Source: Campylorhamphus procurvoides (Eukaryota > Chordata > Aves > Passeriformes > Dendrocolaptidae). Taken from it: DNA of 64,000 nt. Under the pieces are notes generated by a model. It ran no database searches. It saw nothing but the letters and a program-made list of their open reading frames with translations, and was not told the DNA's origin. This document shows positions 12,734 through 23,122 of the stretch, piece after piece (position 1 is the stretch's first letter; each line of letters starts with the position of its first letter). The DNA is taken from contig WBMV01000085.1 of NCBI GenBank assembly GCA_013396655.1, forward strand, positions 558,001-622,000. Direction: 5' to 3'. Position numbers and translations under genes: made by a program.

Positions 12734-14472
12734 CATAAGAATTATATACAAGAAAGCCAAGGAGATAAGTTAACTCCAATGAGAAGAAATATTTCCTGCC
12801 AATAACAGAAAGTGACAAAGCATCAGGACATTTAACAAACTTTCTATGCAAAGAACGTTGAGGAAAATGAAGTAATTACTTGAAACTTTCCCCTGGGCAG
12901 AATTTCATCTGAATAAATTATTTCAACAGTGCATGACACTAAGTCTTCTCTATTACAGACAGTCACACCAATTAAACTGGTGTAACCATTCTGATTTTGG
13001 ATTAATGGTACTTTTGCTTCATCTTAGTCTTTATTTGTTGCCAACTGATGCTAGCTGATATAACTTCAGTTTCTTTTGAAATAAAAGTGGTTTAGTTTTT
13101 TAACTAAAACTGCTTAGAAGCAGTCTGTAAGCTACTTCCACGTGACCCAGAGACCTCACATCTTAACAAAGATGCTCATATACACACTTGTACCAAAAAT
13201 ATCCAAAGGCTTGAATTTCAATGCATCTATTTTTTTCCCTTCTTGTTATCATCCAGACAAACTCAAGGTCGGGTACTTGGTTGCTCACAGTGGTTCAGCA
13301 CTACATACAGCTGATAACATTGCAAGGCAAGGCAAGAGTCCTCCTGAAGTGATGTAGGAGAGCTTTTAAAGGTCACTAAATAGGTCAGTTAAAAAATCAG
13401 ACCAAAAAACAGTACAAACAGAGCTAGAAAAGTGAAAGAAGTGAGAGCAAAGTGTGTGATTGAAAGACTACCAGTCATGGGATGCAGGGTTGCCCTCTTT
13501 GGAGAATACTGAGCTCTCCTGCTTTCTTGAAAAGGCGAGATTTAAATCTCAGAAAGTGAAAAGGTATCCCTTTTACTCTGGTGAAAGGATACTTTCATAA
13601 AATCTCAAGGACATTCTTAAAACCAGAATAAAATACTGGAGCATAGGGTTTGTCTTAGTTCTTATGTAAAATTGCTTTCTTATATTGCTAAAAAAATGTT
13701 TATCATCAGATAAACATGGTATCCGTAGCATTCGTGGCATTCCCTGGAGAAACACACAAGTGCTGTTAGTAACTGATCCTCACAACACTTGATGATTTAA
13801 GTAAATGTTATTATGTTTCTGCACAGCTAGATGTTACCGAGTTCTCTGGGTGATGATGACCCAGAAAAATGATTTCACTGTTAGCTCCAATGCCTCTGGA
13901 AGCCAACACACCTTAGACAGGTGTCTGTACTCAAAAGCATTAAGAAGATGAAGAAAAAAGTAATTTTAAACTTGGGAACTGCAGTTCCCAGCTGTCAATC
14001 CTGTCCTGAATTTCTTCGACTATTTAAAACACAAATGTAAAAGCTTGTCACTGAAAGTTAAACAGTAAGAGGATGATTAATCTGAGCTGCTGACATGGGG
14101 TTGTAGGCCAGTGATGTTGTGTTTGCAGACTTTCAGTCTTTCTGGTAAGAACAGCTCCCAGGGCCAGAGATAAGAGGGGGCAGGCAACACTGTCTACTGT
14201 TATTAAAATGGTCCACTGAGCTCATGCCTCTGAGGAGACTCAGTCAAATAAATAGCCAAACATTAACCTTTTTAGCTTAGAAAAGAAAGAAAAAAGTCCA
14301 TGCACAATGGAAAGCAGTAGAGTGGTGAGCCATTCCCTGTCTGAGGCCCTGGCTGGTGCTGCCCAGCTGTTTGGTCCCTCTCTGCTGCCAGATGTGGCCA
14401 CTCTCACCATAGGGTGCATTTGTTCACATGTCAGGGACATCAAGCACCGGTCTCTCATTTGAGAAGTACACG

Positions 14473-14536
14473 TTCATTCATAGAGTCAGAGTCATTTATG
14501 TTGGGAAGGACCTTAAAGTTCATCGAGTCCAATCAT
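14473..14536 (-). mobile_element. CR1 LINE, 3' end fragment, reverse orientation
   Basis: Read on the + strand, 'TTCATTCATAGAGTCAGAG' is followed by 'TCATTTATGTTGGGAAGG' and 'ACCTTAAAGTTCATCGAGTC'. This is the reverse complement of the CR1 3' tail, whose + form reads roughly GATGAyCTTAAAGGTCCCTTCCAACnnAAATGAtTCTATGA. Only about 65 bases survive. The element therefore points to the - strand and carries no coding sequence. Confidence 0.88.
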
Positions 14537-15184
14537 AATTTATTAATTTTCTGTGTAAGCAAGATGAAGACTAAATCAATGACCTCAGCATTTGCAGAGA
14601 GCACACAGAAATGAAAACAACTGCTGGTTAATCTTGTTTCCAGAGCTGAATCCAACTTCCATGTACTTATTTAACAAAAATTGACACAAATCACAAATAA
14701 GATGATCCTCTTCTGTGCTACCCTGAGGCAGTGCTAAATCATGCACCTTATAAAAAGTGAGGATGTGGCTTCATATTGGAGTTTTTTTCCTGTAGAATCA
14801 ACTTAGTTTAATACCTTGGATTTTACACTTATAAGCCAAGTAAGGAAATGGAATACAAAAAAGAAAACTCTTGGCCCTTTCATTAATGGCAAGATTTTTT
14901 TGCAAAGGACCAGTGAGAATATTTTTTGCAGGGTGAAGCGTTAAAGGATAGTAGCAAGCCAGACCTTTCAGGAAGAATATTTCTACAGAGAAATACTTTA
15001 GTACAATTCTCTTCAAATTTTCTCCTGGTCTCAGCAAACCCTGAAGGACTTCAGCTCATAAAGAAGCTGGTTCTGCAAACTTGAGTACAGAGAAATGTTG
15101 GGGACATCTGTCACAGCCTCATGGCTCCTGAGAGAAAAATAGGGATGGAATTTTCAGAACAGGATCAAATCAGAAGACTTTCCG

Positions 15185-15220
15185 AAAAAACAAAAACAAA
15201 ACCCAAAACAAAACAAAAAT
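15185..15220. repeat. A-rich (CAAAA)n simple tract
   Basis: Repeated CAAAA and CAAAAC units form low-complexity sequence with no recognised element attached. Confidence 0.65.
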
Positions 15221-18200
15221 AGCTTTCCTATGGAAAGAGCTCAGAGGTGATGAGCCTGGCTGGAATGACATGAGGGTCTTGGGACTGCTAGGAGGAATAA
15301 CATGAGCGTTTACATCCTAGTGGGCACCCCTGAGGACACACTACATTTGCTGGAGGCTGATCGAAATATGCACTTGATTTTTGGAACAAGTACCTGGATT
15401 GGGTTGAGGCAGCACCAAGGTGCACAGACCAAAACGTGATAAAGAGCTAAGACTGACTATTATTTGTTTGTACTTAGCTGAGTTACATCCTAACATGAAT
15501 TGGGATGGTGAAAGTGATGAGGGCAGCAGTCTTTTCTTAAATGTCAAGTCACTGCCTTAGAAATGAAAGGCTTTCTACTTTCAGGAACATAGAAGAAATT
15601 ACTTGATGAAGTTAAGTAGTGAGATCAGTAATTGTGGCACATTTACTACTGTTTGTGCAAAATTGTTAATTGTAGATGTCAGACGTAAAACAGTATGTGA
15701 CTGGAGCAGATTGTAAAGATAATTATAACACAGCTTCTCGGAACACAATTCAAGTTTTCTTTGGTTTAGAGTGTGTTTGTTTTTTGTTGCTAAATAAAAA
15801 ATTAAAAATGTAAAGGTGGTGTCATAGACATTGTGATAGTGTTTCAGAGTGTTTCCACTGTTGTTCAGATGGGTCATTTGCATGCAGCAGCAGGCACTAT
15901 TTTTGCTTATATCAGTCACGGATGATAATTCAAATTCTACATCTTGCTGGCATAAATGGTCTAAGTCTTAATGGTAATAAACTAACTCCCATGTCAGCTG
16001 GGAGAACAATTAAGAGAAGTTTGAGAGGAGTGTAATTTTTCTGTGACCGCTTATTTTTTAAGTCACGGAGTTATTGAAATGTTTTGGATATACATCTGTT
16101 ACTCTGCACTAACAAAGAGTAACTTATCATCTATCCCCAAAAATCAAAAACATTAAAAGGTGGAACATTCAATGATAAATGCATCATCATTGCAGATGGC
16201 AATCTTAACCTTAACTTTGGGTGATAATCTTCAAACTGAAATGATCTCAGATAGTGCAAGTTGAGCAAAATGTTCAATGGTTAAAATATAGGGGGGGGTT
16301 GGGTAGTAAAATAAATTAGTAATTTTTCCTCATTTCCCAAGTAATTTCATTCTAGGGACATTTCTTGTGGTCTGCTATGTATCCATGAAAATATTAAGGC
16401 ATGTCTAACATGTTTGTTCATGTTAGTAGAAAGAATCTTAAGATGTTTTCCAGGCATTAATTGAACACTGGCCTGGTGTGATTTTAACATTCTTTGGGAA
16501 AGGTGACGATGGCCATCACAGAGGGCCATATTAAGTGACAGAATTTACTTATATTGGTTTTACAATGTGCCAACAGTTTTGTAGGATACCATGAAGCATC
16601 AACCTGATTTTTTGTTTCTAAAAATCATGATAAAATGCATTAACTGGAAGGCAAGCTATTAAAAATTACTAATTCCTTGCCCATACATTTATGTTTTCCT
16701 TAAAAAACATTACAGAAAACAGAAAAATGAAAAAGAATTTACTCCGGGCAGTGTACCCCAGGAAATTTGCTCTCAAATACTTATATTTTGTTTCTACTTC
16801 AGCAGATTGAAAAATCTACCAAATTTTGATGAAGAAAAACTGATGACTTTTCACGAAACTGTAAGCATCACTGAAGCTTAAAACCTTGAAGAAAGGATGA
16901 ACAACTATTATCCTTATAAGATGTGGGCTGTGGTGAGAGACCAGCTGTGCATATGCATGTGTTGGGATCTTGCAGTATATTGCAGAATATTCTTGTAGAA
17001 TATTGGGACTTTTCCCAGATGCCAATTCCCTCAATTTCTCTGAACTTGTGCAATCTGTTATCAGTTCCTACCTAAAATGCAGCAGTGGAGAGAATATATT
17101 TTTTTTGTGTAAAAAAAGCTTTGTGAGGCTGCAAGAGCCTCATAAACACATCTTATGTGGGACTAACCTTCAAATCAAAGTTAATTTAAACTGTGCCAGT
17201 AAAAGCTTTTTATTAGATTTTGCCTTTAATAAAGAGGTATGAGAATTATGGAAATGCACAAAATACCATTGTAAAAATACTTTTATAGCAATCAAATTGT
17301 TCCTTTAAGAACAATGGAAATGCAACAAAGAGAAATATTTAATATATTAAGGGAAATTATATTTCCCAAGGTTTCCTCTTCCTTTGTTTTCCTGTGCAGA
17401 ACTTCTTTTTCAGCCAAAAAATTTCCCTTTTAATGCATCTTAGCTGAAATCCAGTTTCATCAGCATGTGAACTAATATGCCAAACTATGTGCAGAAGGAG
17501 CTCAGGCATGAATTTATGTTCCCTGCTGCCAGCTGTGCTACGAGGTCAGGAAGCTCTGGCACAGGGACAGACGAAGGAAGGAACTTTGCAGTTCCTTCAC
17601 TACCAGAGCTCATTTACAATTGTGTAAAGGAAGAAAATGCCTGGTTCCTCTCAGTTGTCCAGGATTTGCTCTTCTGTACACTGAGGTAGATCATTCTATC
17701 CATAGTATTCATCTGGCTTCCCTCGGATTCACTTTCATAAACTACAGTGGAATAAGAGAGGGACACCTACATAATTTCAAAGTATTAAGACAGAGAAATA
17801 AATGACAAGATATGCAGCAATTTACATCTGCCACATACCCACAATAATTAAAGGGATCTAAGGTGTCTAAGCAGCTTGGAGAAATGGAACATAGTACTTG
17901 CCTAGGTGGCACAACGGAGAATGAAAATCATGTATGACAAGTGTTGAGTGACTTCCTTTCCCTTCTTTTTCCCCTTTGGGCAAGGGCAGGAATTAGAATA
18001 TGCATTTGATTTAATTTTTAAGTGTGAAAAGAAATTAGAGCCCAGCTTGGAAATTATAGAACCCTTTGCATGCCATTCACATGGAATTTGATCAATGTAT
18101 CAATAAATCAATATTTTTGCTATGTACATTTGGCAGCAGGTAGCCATCCAGTCACATTTGTGGTAGATACTGCAAAAGAATAATACATTTCAAGATCTGC

Positions 18201-18905
18201 TTATGAGACACAAGCAGATGGATGCAAGTAGAGGGAATGGAAGTGGAGAGGTGAAGGGAAAAAAAGAAATTGACCTCAATAGGATTAAAAAACCCCAGTA
18301 CATCTTTGCATAAGCGATGCCAGACAAGCATGTTCATCCCATCCCACAGCAGGATTATTTCCTACAGCATATTCATGATCGCTTTGTCTGCTCTGGTTTT
18401 AATGTTTCAAATTATGGGGATTCCACCATTTCCTTTGAGAGCCTCTTCTGCAATCTAATGCTGCTCATCCCCTGGAAGCTTTCCCTGATACATGTTCTGG
18501 CTGCCTTTCTTATTTCCATTAGATTATTTTGTTACATCCTCTTCTCCCTGTTCTTTTCCCCATTTCAACTTCCTCAGTGTTTCCAGCTTTTAAATAATCA
18601 TGGGCAGCTATCTGGGCCATCCCTTGCTATTGCTTCGCAAGCTGAGTAAGCAATTCTGTAATCTTTTCTTATAACTCAGTCCCTCCAGGCAACTGATTAT
18701 TTTTGTTGTTTTCCTGCGAATGCCTTCTGCTTTAGACTTTTTTGTTGTGCTATCTTGGCCAAGTGCTGACCCCCACCTCTCACAGACAGAAAAGAAACTA
18801 ACCTGTTCATTCGCAGACATGGCCCTCTTGCTTTTGCTAAGTGTGCAGAAGACACACACATCATTTTAGGTGCTTTGGTTTAAGGTAAGAGTGTCTACAC
18901 AAGAG

Positions 18906-18917
18906 TTTTTTTTTTTT
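18906..18917. repeat. 12-base T homopolymer
   Basis: This is an uninterrupted T run in non-coding sequence. Confidence 0.7.
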
Positions 18918-19714
18918 CTGAATATCTTTAGTGCCTGGTCCCCTCCCAAAAGTTATGATACCAGGAATGTTTTGTAGCATAGACATGGCTTTGGGCTAAA
19001 TCTCTACAAAATTGTATGCAGCTTTTGCTGTGAGAGAACTAGGAAATTTTTATCTAGTCAAGTTAATTCTGTGTGGTCTTCCAGAGGTTCCACTTGGCTA
19101 CCAACATCATAATGTGATTTGACTGAGTATAGTCACCAGTAGGATTTGACCACTACATAAGTATTGTTAAGTAAAAATACACTTTTTTTATTATTACTTC
19201 CATGAAGATATACATGTTCAAATGGGTCATTGCATGTAAATAATCCAAATCATTTTAACAAAAGGGTTTGTGTATGAAGTCACTTGTAAGCTGTGTTGAC
19301 AAGGGCCACTGTTGGAAAGGTATCACTAATTTCTGCTCTTTAAGGCAGATAAATCATATGCCATGCAACTATCCCCAGGCCTTTTGAAAGCATGTCTTGA
19401 TAGAAGAGCATTCTACAAATCCTGACCATGTTAATTGATCACTGCATCCAAAATACAAATAGTATCCTGCTCTTCCTGGAGTTTGGAACTTTCCCACCTC
19501 TCATTCCAGAGGATGATCAGAACCCAGCCTCTTACCTCAAAACCTGAAAAGATCTGTGAATTGAGACCATCTAGGTCAAATTTCCTGAGCTGCTTTTTTT
19601 CACTAGAATGTCAGTGTTTCATCAAAACCATTGTGCAAATTTATATGGTTAAGATTTCATTCCTGGAGCCTGAGCTCTGGTACCTTGCATAAGTAAGAAA
19701 TCATGCCTCTTGTG

Positions 19715-19940
19715 ATCAGTCCAAGGTGAAAAAATGGGCTTTCCAAGGGGGCTTCCATGGCCCTGTGTGCATCCCTGTGCCGGGTCTTGGCTGATGGAGT
19801 CCCAGGTAAAGGTTCCCATGGCTCTCACCCCTGTCTGCACCCAGGTGGTGGGATAGCCCTTCCTGCCAAGGGAGACATCTGTAGCCCTCAAAGTCCCTCC
19901 ACAGGAGCCACCACCAGGACATCTCTCTGGCAGTGGTCAC
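19715..19940. other. GC-richer patch with splice-like signals, nature unknown
   Basis: About 220 bases are GC-richer than their surroundings, with a donor-like 'CCCAG|GTAAAG' near 19,800-19,810 and overlapping open frames on both strands (71-80 codons). No frame resembles a known protein. It could be a non-coding exon or a degenerate repeat, but I see nothing decisive. Confidence 0.25.
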
Positions 19941-21247
19941 TGAATTCAGTCATTTCCATATCTCCCAGATGAGTTCCAACTCCAAGTGATTGCTCTTCCT
20001 TTAAAAGCGCCCAACACCTGAAACCCTGGGCTTGCCATGGAAGAAGTAAGAATATTTTGGGCAAAATGATGTGAAATGTTCAACCATTTCTCTTTAGGTC
20101 CCTTTAGTAAGTTCATGAAAGGAAAAATCTGGAAAACAGTGTGATCACTAGCAGTACAGAGTCTGTAACAATGAGGTAATGAATAAAATAATCAGCTCCT
20201 ATCAGGATTGGGGATGTAAAGGTGCAACTTGGAGATACACATAGGCAAAGGAAGCTGGGTCACCACAAAGCCTTCCCTTGCCTCCCTCTTGGCTGCCTCC
20301 ATCACACTTGAAAAAGCTGCTCCTGCAGAAGGCTGATACTTTCAGCCTATTTCATCCCACATAACACAACAAACAAACAAAACCCGGATTCTCAGGTAGG
20401 AACCCTGGAGCCTATTTGGACTTAATTGCTTTTCTTTGTTTAGGTCTGGATGTAATGAACAAGAAAGACCTGGAAAAATTTTTTAACGTCTGTATTTGAA
20501 ACACTTAGTGCTCAACAAAAGGTAAAAATCTACACTCCTGTGTAGCACAGCGCTGGGGGAGAGGCACTTGTAAAGCCCTAAAGAGTGTGTGTCATCATGC
20601 TGCGAAAAACAATGGCCCTACTCAAGGTAGGCTGAGCAGATGGCTCTCCTCCTCACTGCATTGTAGAGCAGCCCAGGAAAGATTACTAGAACACAATGTA
20701 TATGACAATAAAACAAATAGTAGCACCATAAAATCAAGGGCTTTTGTGTGTTCAAGCTTTGTTTATAGCAGACAAACTCATCAAAGTATCCCAACCAGTT
20801 CTGCCACTGGTCAGGCTGGAGTGATGCTGGCATGGGCCACAATTGACATGTAAACAGCTCTCCTGCGTCTGGGGCTGGTAACCAGTGAAAACAGGAGAAA
20901 CCACCAGCCCTACACACAGTGCAGGAATAGCTCCAGTGTTGATGCCTGGTTAGCACAGCTGGTAATATGATGTAATTTGGTTTCATTCCACAACACATTA
21001 AAAAAACCCCTTTGCTTAGTACAGTGGCAATTGAAGCTTTATCTTTTGAAGAGATTCCTATATCCTTCTTTTTCTTCCACTGACTGGAATGGTGAGCAGG
21101 TAAATCAAGGTTGGCTGTGGGATGATTACTTTTCCTTCTGCTAAGATTGTGTCCCAGTAAGACTTAGCCTACCTTTGGAGCCCCCAAGGATTTTTGAAAC
21201 CATAGGTGTTGTGGTATCTTGTTCCTTCCCTCTTGGGAGTGATTTTA

Positions 21248-21300
21248 GAAAAAAACAAAACCCAACAAACCACTAACCCCCAACCCAAACAAAGAAAGGA
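21248..21300. repeat. A/C-rich simple tract
   Basis: A runs alternate with CCC and CCCC blocks (AAAACCCAACAAACC and similar). This is low-complexity sequence. Confidence 0.6.
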
Positions 21301-21639
21301 ATATGTACAGAAAGAAAAAGGAAGATGTTCCTTCTGGAATATATTTGTTGATATGAAAACATTTATTAAATGTTTTCAAAACATTCCTTCTTATGTTGCA
21401 GTGGTGTAATTAAGAGTCCTCTTTTATGTTTTAAATCCTTTTACCTTTTAAGTCCTTTTTACCATGTTCTCCAGATATGGGCTCAGTGTTGGCTGGCATA
21501 TGCTGGTGCTGAGCACGGACAGAGCACAGTGTCAACCTTGTTTTTTATATTGTATTAAGATTATGCTACTCTTTCATGGAAATGTCCACCCAGGATTTGT
21601 GGTATACATACCAGAATTGCCATGACTTGTTTGGAATAC

Positions 21640-21672
21640 AGTAGAGCAGAGTTGAATAGAGTAGAGTAGAGT
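21640..21672. repeat. Degenerate pentamer tract (AGAGT)n
   Basis: About six imperfect five-base units are present (AGAGC, AGAGT, TGAAT, then AGAGT three times). It ends about 50 bases before the 13-bp minisatellite and forms the outer edge of a repeat-rich zone in front of the CpG island. Confidence 0.6.
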
Positions 21673-21721
21673 CACCCTAGAGCTGCCAGACCCACGCCTG
21701 GCAGCGAGATGTGACAGCCCT

Positions 21722-22233
21722 GTGAGGATGCCCCATGAGGATGTCCTGGAAAGATGCCCTGGGAGGATGCCGCTGGAGGAGCCCCATGAGGATCCCCTTG
21801 GAGGATGCCCCATGAGGATGCCCCCAGTAGGGTGCCCTGGTAGGATGCACAGCGAAGATGCCCCGGGTGGATGCCGTGGTAGGATGCCCTACTACGATGC
21901 TCCATGAGGATACCCTGCTAGGATGCCCCGGGTGGATGCCCCATGAGGATGCCCGGGATGGGTGCCTCATGGGGATGCCCCAGCAGGATGCCCCATGAGG
22001 ATACCCCATAAGAATGCCCCATGAGGATGCCCCACACGGATGCCCCGGCAGGATACCCCATGAGGATGCCCCACAGGGATGCTCTAGTAGGATGCCCAGT
22101 GAGGATGCTCCAGGGGATGCCCCATGAGGATGCCCCGGTAGGTTTCCCCATGGGGATGCCCTGGTAGGTTTCTCCGGCAGGATGCCCCATGAGGATCCCC
22201 CAGGGGATGCCTCAGGGATGCCCCGGGGGTGCC
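21722..22233. repeat. 13-bp minisatellite, about 39 units
   Basis: This tandem array has a consensus unit CCCCATGAGGATG on the + strand. The GGATG core is well kept and the CCCCATGA half varies (CCCTGGGA, CCCCGGGT, CCCCAGCA and others). The unit is 13 bp, with a few units one or two bases shorter or longer near the ends. It starts just after 'CAGCCC' and fades into the CpG island at 'GCCCCGGGGGTGCCC'. On the - strand the unit seldom creates a stop, so the array reads as repeated GHPHGASSWGILM-like peptides in every frame. I take this as a by-product of the unit and not as a gene. The C-rich half gives the - strand regularly spaced GGGG blocks. Length variation between individuals is likely. 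Confidence 0.93.
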
Positions 22234-22240
22234 CGGTCCG

Positions 22241-22261
22241 CAGCAGCAGCAGCAGCAGCAG
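22241..22261. repeat. (CAG)7 trinucleotide tract
   Basis: Seven perfect CAG units are followed by CCGCCG. In the three + frames they would read as poly-Q, poly-S or poly-A, and on the - strand as poly-L, poly-A or poly-C. Which of these applies, or whether the tract lies in a 5' untranslated region, cannot be told because the gap begins about 55 bases later. Confidence 0.85.
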
Positions 22262-22271
22262 CCGCCGCGCG

Positions 22272-22297
22272 GTGCGGTCGGTGCGGTCGGTGCGGGG
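22272..22297. repeat. 9-bp tandem repeat GTGCGGTCG, about 2.7 units
   Basis: Two perfect units (22272-22280 and 22281-22289) and a partial third lie immediately before the assembly gap. CG-rich repeats like this are a likely reason for the assembly break. Confidence 0.75.
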
Positions 22298-22315
22298 CGC
22301 GGCGCCCCCTGCGGG

Positions 22316-22493
22316 NNNNNNNNNNNNNNNNNNNNNNNNNNNNNNNNNNNNNNNNNNNNNNNNNNNNNNNNNNNNNNNNNNNNNNNNNNNNNNNNNNNNN
22401 NNNNNNNNNNNNNNNNNNNNNNNNNNNNNNNNNNNNNNNNNNNNNNNNNNNNNNNNNNNNNNNNNNNNNNNNNNNNNNNNNNNNNNNNNNNNN
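22316..22493. other. Assembly gap, 178 N
   Basis: A run of N interrupts the CpG island between CG-rich flanks. The true length may differ from 178. Any peptide read across it is artificial. The gap may contain part of the first exon, the transcription start or the splice donor. Confidence 0.99.
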
Positions 22494-22522
22494 TGTGGGG
22501 GGACCTGCGAGCCCCCCGCGGC

Positions 22523-22540
22523 GGGGCGGGCGGGGCGGGG
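22523..22540 (+). promoter_or_regulatory. Two adjacent GC boxes (Sp/KLF-type)
   Basis: GGGGCGGGC (22523-22531) is followed directly by GGGGCGGGG (22532-22540). These match the Sp1/KLF consensus GGGGCGGGG. They sit just after the gap and support the promoter call. Binding is not demonstrated by sequence alone. Confidence 0.6.
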
Positions 22541-22570
22541 GTCGCGGCTCGGCCGGGCCCGCCGCGCTGC

Positions 22571-22588
22571 GGGATGTGCGGGATGTGC
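22571..22588. repeat. 9-bp direct duplication GGGATGTGC x2
   Basis: Two perfect adjacent copies are followed by GGGAGG. This is one of several small tandem expansions within the island. Confidence 0.7.
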
Positions 22589-22692
22589 GGGAGGATCCCT
22601 CGGGGAGGGGCCTGCCCTGCCGGGCGAACGCGCCCTGCTACCTGCGAGCCAGACCCGCATCCAGAGCCTCCCACGGAGCCCGCGCAGCGCCC

Positions 22693-22724
22693 GTGTGTGT
22701 GTGTGTGCGTGTGTGCGTGTGTGC
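22693..22724. repeat. (TG)n with CG interruptions
   Basis: GTGTGTGTGTGTGCGTGTGT-type alternating purine-pyrimidine sequence runs for about 32 bases inside the island. Alternating TG and CG steps are the type of sequence that can adopt left-handed Z-DNA near promoters. Confidence 0.8.
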
Positions 22725-22798
22725 GGCTTTCCTGCAACAAAACACCCCCGATAAGGTCGTTTTGGACAATGCCCGTCAGGTCACTCAGAGGAAACGAC

Positions 22799-22812
22799 AT
22801 ATATATATATAT
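22799..22812. repeat. (AT)7 microsatellite
   Basis: A short perfect AT alternation sits within the CpG island about 75 bases after the TG tract. Confidence 0.75.
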
Positions 22813-22950
22813 TTTCTCTCCCAAATTGCGGGTTTTTTTCAATGGATAATTGTAAGCTGGCGGTCGCTCCTTGGCGTGGCTGGTGCGATGCTCCGCCGGT
22901 CCCCGGGCTGGCAAGGCGCGCCTGCAGCCCGTGCTGTGGCCGTGGCAGGG

Positions 22951-22989
22951 AGGATGAGCAGGGACGATGAGCAGGGAGGATGAGCAGGA
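22951..22989. repeat. 13-bp tandem repeat AGGATGAGCAGGG, three units
   Basis: Three adjacent 13-bp units (22951-22963, 22964-22976, 22977-22989) differ only by G to C at one position in the second and a final A in the third. The unit shares AGGATG and the 13-bp length with the large array on the other side of the gap, in the same orientation. Confidence 0.85.
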
Positions 22990-23122
22990 GCCCCATCCCG
23001 GCCCCCGCTCCCCGTTTCCATGTGTGTCAGCGCCGGGGTGGGAGCGGAGGGGCAGGCAGCGATGGGTGCCCGGCAGGAGCCCTCGCTGATGGGCATTGAG
23101 CGCCCGGAGCCGTGGAGACGAT

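Larger units (their letters stand above)
10399..14472. other. Non-coding DNA, no recognised gene
   Basis: AT-rich sequence with A-rich tracts (11561-11590), a T/G-rich tract (12677-12733) and two small adjacent inverted repeats near 13,091-13,129. A GC-richer stretch at about 11,910-12,160 includes CAGCAGCAGCAGCTCC and a 67-codon frame that I do not recognise. I see no splice-bounded coding segment. Confidence 0.55.
14537..21639. other. Non-coding DNA, no recognised gene
   Basis: This stretch is AT-rich with A/C simple tracts at 15185-15220 and 21248-21300, an 8-G run at 16291-16298 and T runs such as 18906-18917. A GC-richer patch at 19,715-19,940 is listed separately. No open frame exceeds about 130 codons and none is recognisable. 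Confidence 0.55.
22205..23122 (+). promoter_or_regulatory. CpG island, probable promoter and first-exon region
   Basis: GC content and CpG dinucleotides rise sharply compared with everything else in the window and fall off just after 'GAGCGCCCGGAGCCGTGGAGACG'. The island holds GC boxes (22523-22540), a CAG tract, CG-rich short tandem repeats and a 178-base gap. Islands of this kind mark promoters of housekeeping and developmental genes in vertebrates. The + direction is inferred from the T over A excess downstream, and divergent transcription is possible. I cannot place the start site, a start codon or a splice donor: no strong AG|GTRAGT follows the GC boxes, so the donor may lie in the gap. 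The gene is not identifiable. Confidence 0.75.

Noticed and set aside
13091..13129. Two adjacent short inverted repeats (GTTTAGTT with AACTAAAAC, and CTGCTT with AAGCAG)
   Set aside because: The arms are six to eight bases and imperfect, common by chance in AT-rich sequence, with no wider fold evident.
21677..22660. 327-codon - strand open frame and overlapping frames of 190-276 codons
   Set aside because: They consist of the 13-bp minisatellite and GC-rich island read through a run of N, which translates to X. Several frames are open at once, so they are not evidence for a protein.
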